A stretch of DNA of 64,000 bases from contig VFFE01007605.1 of NCBI GenBank assembly GCA_008921705.1, positions 701,274-765,273 of the forward strand, written 5' to 3'. Of the stretch, positions 58,866 to 64,000 are shown in pieces. The DNA comes from Burhinus oedicnemus. Lineage: Eukaryota > Chordata > Aves > Charadriiformes > Burhinidae. A program made the position numbers and the translations under genes. A model generated the notes under the pieces. It did no database searches and was not told the DNA's origin. It saw only the letters and a program-made list of their open reading frames with translations. Within the stretch, counting starts at the first letter, position 1. Each line of letters opens with the position of its first letter.

Positions 58866-59073
58866 TTATTTCCACCTGTTAATTTCCCCGAAGGTTTCAA
58901 AAAACTCTTCCATTTCTTTTTGGAGCATTTCATTTCTTCTCTCTGCATCTTCCTTCGCTCTCTCTGCATTTCGCATTTTCATCTCCGCAAGACTGTACCG
59001 CTTACGCTGCTCTTCCAGTTTTGAATGCATATCCTTAATCTCCAACTGCAGCTCTCTGTTCCGCCGCTCCAGG
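58866..59073 (-). CDS. ARHGAP22/24/25-family Rho GTPase-activating protein, last coding exon (coiled coil)
   Basis: On the minus strand, acceptor CTTTCCAACAG is followed by 68 codons and TAA (58,866–58,868). The text LERRNRELQLEIKDMHS…RNAERAKEDAERRNEML…MEEFFETFG is a charged heptad coiled coil. From memory it aligns without gaps to the C-terminal coiled coil of ARHGAP24 (shared RN-x-ER-xx-ED-x-E-xRN-xxL-xxE-xxEF) and resembles ARHGAP22/25. In that family the coil follows a PH and a RhoGAP domain and mediates assembly; the proteins act on Rac/Cdc42 at the actin cortex. Those domains would be encoded upstream, to the right. An AATAAA overlaps the stop codon (58,870–58,865 on the minus strand). 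The tail GEINRWK is unlike the relatives I recall. Confidence 0.82.
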
Positions 59074-60271
59074 CTGTTGGAAAGACAGACATTGTAAATT
59101 ACAGGATTTTTTTCCCCTTTCTCAATGAAGTTGTTGGCTTTTTTTAAAGCTAGCCTTTTTTAACATACAAGTAGTAACTATAAATACAAGCATTGGCATC
59201 CCCAATACTTTTCCAATTTATGGTGTTATATATTAAAATAAAACCTGTGATTTTTAGTTGTCCTAATTTACAATAAATATAAATAACCATATGGCCAAAG
59301 GAGTCAGTTTTGGGGTTGGGTTTTTTTTGTGATGGAATACTGCAGTGTTCTAACAGCAAATGGCAATACAACATATTTTAGGAAACACTGAGGATTCTGC
59401 TTATATTGCAGTTCCCTTGAACTGCAAGGGAAAACATAAGGAGAATACAGCGCAGAGATTTAAAAAAAAAAAAGCCAAACCCACAGGAATAGCTCCTTTA
59501 CTTAGGAGAAATTGTTGAATACTTCAAGAAATTAAAGATTAAATAGCTTTATTTCTCTTTACGCAATGCTTGAGGCAAAGTGTAATTCAGCATTACCCAC
59601 TTGCCATCTGTTGCATGATGCACATTGAGGTATTGTATGATTTAATAAAATAGTCAATTTGCATGACATACCTGTAACTTACAACTTATAAGCAATGCTG
59701 TATTTAAAATGTTCATTCCTTTTAACTACCCTATAGAAAAGCAGCACTATTTGCAAAGTAGAGCCTGGAAATGTTTCTGCTTTTTTTCCTTGGTAACAAG
59801 CTATGGCTAAATCTCTATTCACTTTCTAATCTTAGAAATTGGGAAAATACTTATGAACACTTTCCTTTGAGTTATTAAAATTCATGACTTGCAATTTGTA
59901 AAGAGTAATGATTTGCTGCTAATGCTGCTGAGAACCCCGTGCATTTTTCCCTAGAGAAATGCTTAATATTGGATTAAGGCAAAAGAGAAAAATACACAAC
60001 AGACCAGAGGCTTTTCACGAGCTCTGCGCAGCCCTGCAAAAAAAAAATAATAAAATCTTACAGATGCTCTGGAGTTTCTCAAGCACCTCACATGAAAATG
60101 AATTCAAATAACTCTGCACAATTGCTAAGCTAATTCCGTAATGCTGGATCCTGGGTGACATTCGCAGTGCTATGTTGGAGGCCTTGGCTGCAGCAGCATC
60201 CGTAGTACGGACCCAGCAGCGGTGGCATACAGCAGGCAGAGATGCCTCGGTTGTTTTTTAAAATCCTTTAC

Positions 60272-60525
60272 CTTGCGATTTGAGATTCGTACTCTGCCTT
60301 CTGCCGGCCCGTCAGCAGCTGCAGCTTCGCCAGGCGGTGCTCCGAGGAGGTTGGGTTTGCTGGCAAGTCACTGGAGGAAGCAAAGCTGTCGCTGTTGTCC
60401 ACTGGGACATGTCCCCTGTTTTCCTGATCCCCTAAAACATGACTTACAGCTGTGTTGGCTTCTTGGGAGTCTTTTTGGGGGGCAAGCCTTGTCAAATATC
60501 TTGAAGGAGAATTTCCCTCAAACAT
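60272..60525 (-). CDS. ARHGAP22/24/25-family gene, penultimate coding exon (5' limit uncertain)
   Basis: The frame ends …GRQKAEYESQIA plus AG, with donor GTAAAG at 60,271. Joined to the next exon it gives YESQIA-S-LERR, the same phase and place as the YEEQIKN-LEK junction I recall for ARHGAP24. The upstream part is Ser/Asn/Asp-rich (e.g. DNSDSFASSSDLPANPTSS), as expected for the linker after the RhoGAP domain. In-frame TAA lies 6 nt before the ATG at 60,525, so either the exon begins inside this frame (for example after TTCTCCTTCAAG) or the upstream part is broken. Confidence 0.7.
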
Positions 60526-60646
60526 GGTTTAGCAGCGGGATCCTGCCCAGCCAGCACCACCCGTGCCCTCCGGGCGTTGTCGAAGACTCAATGCTTTTTC
60601 TGTTTTAGAGGAGACCTTGTTTTTGGGTCTGTCTCGCTCTGCCTCG

Positions 60647-60930
60647 TCACGGGCTCTGAGAGTTTTCTTCCTCCCCGCAGCTGTTTGGAGCTTTTTCAAA
60701 TACTTGGAAATAGGCCATTTTGCTGGAGCCTGGATCTTGTTTCAGGCTCCGGCTTTGCTTTTTGTCCGCAGCAGGTTGAGGTCTTGAGCTGCTGCGTGTC
60801 TGCTGCCCGCTTGCCTTTACCGTGACGGGTGGTTTATGCTCATCTCCAGGAGCTACCACTGCGTTCCTACCCCTCAGTCCCTTCCGTGTAGTTTGACTGA
60901 CATCTGTGGGTGGCCAATTTTATAGCTGCC
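60647..60930 (-). pseudogene. Possible linker segment of the ARHGAP-family gene, frame broken
   Basis: A minus-strand open frame rich in Lys/Arg/Ser contains GSSKMAYFQVFEKAPNS, resembling the SSKM-x-x-F segment in the linker of ARHGAP24. It ends in TGA at 60,649–60,647, while a second frame (RARDEAERDRPKNKVSS…) continues to a TAA just before the penultimate exon. No good donor or acceptor explains the break. It may be a decayed part of one large exon, an exon of different structure, or chance. Confidence 0.35.
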
Positions 60931-60939
60931 CACCCTTGA

Positions 60940-63110
60940 CTGGTTTCCCTCCCGGGGTGGGAGGTGAATTCCGCAGCACTAGCCCGATGCTGGGGCTGCG
61001 AGGGGGGAGCAGGGTGTCTGCTTTGCCGGCTGCCAGGCCAGGGCTCCTTGCATTTCCCCTTCGCAGGTGTTTGAACAGAGACGTGTTACATGGGCTTTGG
61101 CCGTGCTATAGCGAGTCGGTTGGGCGTGAGAAAAATGGCATGAATGTAAAATGGCTCACTGCCACCTTGTCCCTGGTGCATCCCTGTGTCTGCTTCAGAG
61201 CGAGCAAATGGCAGTGGTGCGAGCGAGGGAGGCCGGCTGCTCCGGCCACCGTGCTTCAAGGACAAGAAGCCGGAGATTATGGAAAAATAGGCCACTCGTC
61301 AATTATATTTCAGTTCCTCGTGGAAAAAACTATTTGATGTGAATAAATAGGGAGTGTTTATTTTAGCTGCCTGTTCTCACGAGAGACTCAAGCGCAGTAC
61401 AGAAATAACTTGTTTGTAAGTAAAGGAAGAGCAAGCTATGCGTGCAGTTTAAATGCCTATCTTAAAAATAATAGACGTGGTTTAAAATAATCTGGAAAGT
61501 TGTTTCCTCTCCCTGCCCCCCCCACCCGTTCAGTCTTGCGGGACAAGAAGTGAAAATGAGCTGGTTTAAGGGCCACTGTGTTTCTCTAAGTGTTTTACTG
61601 GTTTTCTGTGTGAAAACCACCCTGGCTTTCGCTCTGTGCACCTGACGAGGCTGTGATGTGTTCCTTGTGGAAGTCGGAGCTGGGAGATTATTGAGACAAT
61701 TCCCCACTTTCACCTGCGCTCCCTTCAGTAGGAAGAGTCCTTAGGAATGAGCAGGCAGGTAGGTGAAGCCTTTAGGAACCTAAAGAAGGCCGGGGGTGAG
61801 GATAATATGAGGGTGAGACGCTGTACTGGAGGAAGGTGGGGAGAAATCCACTAATTTGATTTTGCAGAAGGCAAATAATAAACTGATTTAAACACCCCTA
61901 CCCCCCGTCCCGACACTGCAGTTACTGCTCACCTAAACTTTTCCTCCAGAAAAAGATATTCCTGGAGTATTAATGCCACTGCTTTGCATGAGTTCTGTGT
62001 CTATTAATAATCTAACAGATGGCTGTAGTTTCTGATGAATCGGATTCGGTTTCATTGATTAATCTGTTTTCTCCCCACCCCTAAGGCGAGGTGGCAGCTG
62101 TGCTTGCCACAGCTGCTCTTGCACCACCGGGAGTGTCTCCGGCCCCCATTCCTGCAGGCACCTCCACTCGAAACGATCCCGGCATTGCTGCCCGTCGGGA
62201 GGCTGGTAGGGAACAGGTCTGTCGCCTCTGCTAAGGCAGGACGGGGAAGCGGGACAGCCAAGGAGTTCCCATCTGAGAGTGGATGGACTAGGAGGAGTCC
62301 CACCTTCATGGTCCCCTTTGCAGTTACAGTGCTATAACGGCACGATGTGGGTGAAATTAAGGAGGCCAACAGGGTATAGGAAACTTGGAGAGCTGCGCTT
62401 AAGGTGTGTCACCTCTGGTCATGGTCAGCAAGCCAATGTATTACTGGAAGCGGTTCAAGTGGCTCATGCGGGAGACTCTTTGGAGGCAGCAGGTTTTCAG
62501 CACGTGAGGCCAGGGCCTGGGAACAAGCAGCCCTTCGTCCCATGCCTCTAACGCCAGAGCTGTGTGTTGGCACTGAGACCAATTCCTTTCTCTGGACACT
62601 TGATCGCTCAAGGAAAGCATAAAACCACCACTCAGTTGTGGAGCCAACTGTGTGATAAGGCAACTGTGGGGAAATCACGTGAAGGTGTAGTGCGTAGTGC
62701 TCCTCTGCCTCGCCTTCCTCACGCAGCTTAGCACTGACTTACACACTTGCGTTAGCTCGTAGTCTTCTGGGACAGCTGTCTTTGGTTTTGAATTTTGCTA
62801 ATTACTCACCTTGACGTTATCTTGGAGCTGATGTGCAAAGAAAAGACAACAATAGATGAAATGAGTCCTGTCCCCAGCTGCCTCTCTCATACAGTCACTT
62901 CTAGTGCTGGTGAGGCTCCAGAGCATCACGAAACATGTCAGCACTGATGCTATAATGAACAGGGGCTGAGAAGCATGCGGCTTTTCCATTTTCTCCTGGA
63001 GATCAGTGCTGGCAGTGGGGCTTTTTAGCAGGAACCACAGGAAGAAAAATACTTACTCCTTGGGTTAGAAGCTGGTGGCTCCTCCGCCTCCTTGGTGACA
63101 AGTCGTTAAC
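60940..63110. other. Intron or intergenic region upstream of the ARHGAP-family exons
   Basis: About 2.2 kb of moderately GC-rich sequence. I looked on the minus strand for RhoGAP-domain text (e.g. the conserved arginine-finger or VIGVNLIRP-like segments) and found none. The only splice-like element is an 18-nt candidate microexon at 62,810–62,827. Confidence 0.45.
62810..62827 (-). other. Candidate 18-nt microexon on the minus strand
   Basis: On the minus strand a strong pyrimidine tract and acceptor (TCTTTTCTTTGCACATCAG) is followed after 18 nt by a consensus donor AAG|GTGAGT. The six codons read LQDNVK. The splice sites are good but a chance pairing cannot be excluded. Confidence 0.25.
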
Positions 63111-64000
63111 CATAGAATCACAGAATGGTTAGAATTGGAAGGGACCTTGAAGATCATCTAGTTCCAACCCCCCTGCCATGGGCAGGGACACCTCCCACTA
63201 GACCAGGTTGCTCAAAGCCCTGTCCAACCTGGCCTTGAACACCTCCAGGGATGGGGCATCCACAACTTCTGTGGGCAACCTGTTCCAGTGTCTCACCGCC
63301 CTCACAGTCAAGATTTTCTTCCTAATATCTAATCTAAATCTCCCCTCTTTCAGTTTAAAACCATTACCCCTCGTCCTGTCACTACACTCCCTGATCAAGA
63401 GTCCCTCCCCGATCAAGAGTCCCTCTCCAGGTTTTCTGTAGGCCTCTTTAGGGGCTGGAAGGAGCTCTAAGGTCTCCCTGGAGCCTTCTCTTCTCCCAAC
63501 ACTTTCAGCCTGTCCTCATAGCGGAGGTGCTTCAGCCCTCTTCGTGCCCTCCTCTGGACTCACTCCAACAGGTCCATGTCCTTACGTTGGGTGCCCCAGA
63601 GCTGGGTGCAGTACTCCAGGTGGGGTCTCACCAGAGTGGAGCAGAGGGGTAGAATCCCCTCCCTCACCCTGCTGTCCATGCTGCTGGGGATGCAGTCCAC
63701 GATGTGGTTGGCTTTTTGGGCTGCGAGCTCACACTGCCAGGTTATGTTGTGCTTCTCATCCACCAACACCCCCAAGTCCCTCTCCTCAGGGCTGCTCTCA
63801 ATCCATTCTGCACCCAGGCTGTATTTGTGCTTGGGATTGCCCCAACCCACGTGCAGGACCTTGCACTTGGCCTTGTTGAACTTCATGAGTTTGGCATGGG
63901 CCCACCTCTCAGGCCTGTCCAGGTCCCTCTGGATGGCATCCCTGCCCTCCAGCGTGTCGACTGCACCACGCAGGTTGGGGCCATCAGCAAACTTGCTGAG
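63111..64000 (-). mobile_element. CR1 LINE, long 3' portion with broken ORF2 (runs off the window)
   Basis: The + strand begins CATAGAATCACAGAATGGTT, the reverse complement of the CR1 3' end. On the minus strand 64,000–63,560 is an open frame carrying the reverse-transcriptase C-terminal region (MKFNKAKCKVLH, ESSPEERDLGVLVDEK, LVRPHLEYC), and 63,416–63,198 is the ORF2 tail ([30 protein letters not shown]). Stop codons and a frame change separate the two, so the copy is dead. It is a non-LTR retrotransposon; the 5' part lies outside. Confidence 0.93.
63393..63428. repeat. 18-bp tandem duplication inside CR1
   Basis: GATCAAGAGTCCCTCCCC at 63,393–63,410 is repeated as GATCAAGAGTCCCTCTCC at 63,411–63,428. 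The length is a multiple of three, so the duplication itself does not shift the old reading frame. Confidence 0.8.

Noticed and set aside
60906..61337. 143-codon plus-strand open frame and overlapping minus-strand frames
   Set aside because: No recognisable domain, no convincing splice sites, and several mutually overlapping frames in moderately GC-rich DNA.
54000..64000. RASGEF1C, the gene expected after MAPK9 from human synteny
   Set aside because: No RasGEF text on either strand; the exons found here are coiled-coil exons of the ARHGAP22/24/25 type on the minus strand.

Overview
This is vertebrate nuclear DNA, most likely from a bird. It has long introns, two CpG-island promoters and no operon-like packing. 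CR1 LINE fragments carry the 3' end typical of birds (…GATGACCTCCAG…TTCCAACC…ATTCTGTGATT). The gene pair GFPT2–MAPK9 is syntenic with human 5q35; the bird assignment is an inference.

Layout. (1) 1–~9,000: intergenic DNA with no recognisable exon, one old CR1 scrap and some AT-rich blocks that look regulatory. (2) ~9,000–27,650 (+): complete GFPT2 (GFAT2), rate-limiting for hexosamine/UDP-GlcNAc synthesis. It has a CCAAT/TATA CpG-island promoter and 19 coding exons that sum to 2,049 nt, i.e. 682 residues, the mammalian length. (3) ~27,650–29,290: short intergenic spacer. (4) ~29,290–~54,000 (+): MAPK9 (JNK2), with a CpG-island promoter, a noncoding first exon, both mutually exclusive exons and both C-terminal splice forms. 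An assembly gap (46,197–47,134) coincides with the loss of exactly 372 nt of coding sequence, the C-lobe of the kinase. (5) ~54,000–58,860: intergenic or 3' flank. (6) 58,866–~60,930 (-): the 3' end of a gene of the ARHGAP22/24/25 (FilGAP) family, convergent with MAPK9, whose upstream exons would lie past the right edge. (7) 63,111–64,000 (-): a long CR1 retrotransposon with a broken reverse-transcriptase reading frame.

Points of most interest. Both alternative MAPK9 exons end in perfect U12-type donors but begin with ordinary U2-type acceptors, which makes joining the two exons chemically impossible. Two MAPK9 acceptors 5 nt apart encode the 46- and 54-kDa tails. Three TGACATCA (ATF2/c-Jun type) sites lie upstream of the gene for the kinase that activates ATF2 and c-Jun. 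An ARHGAP22/24/25-family gene sits beside GFPT2–MAPK9. Because MAPK8 lies next to ARHGAP22, MAPK10 next to ARHGAP24, and GFPT1 near ARHGAP25 in mammals, it looks like the remaining ohnolog of a four-fold paralogon, absent from the human GFPT2–MAPK9 locus as I know it. The sequence just upstream of its last two exons carries a frame break and stops, so it may be decaying.
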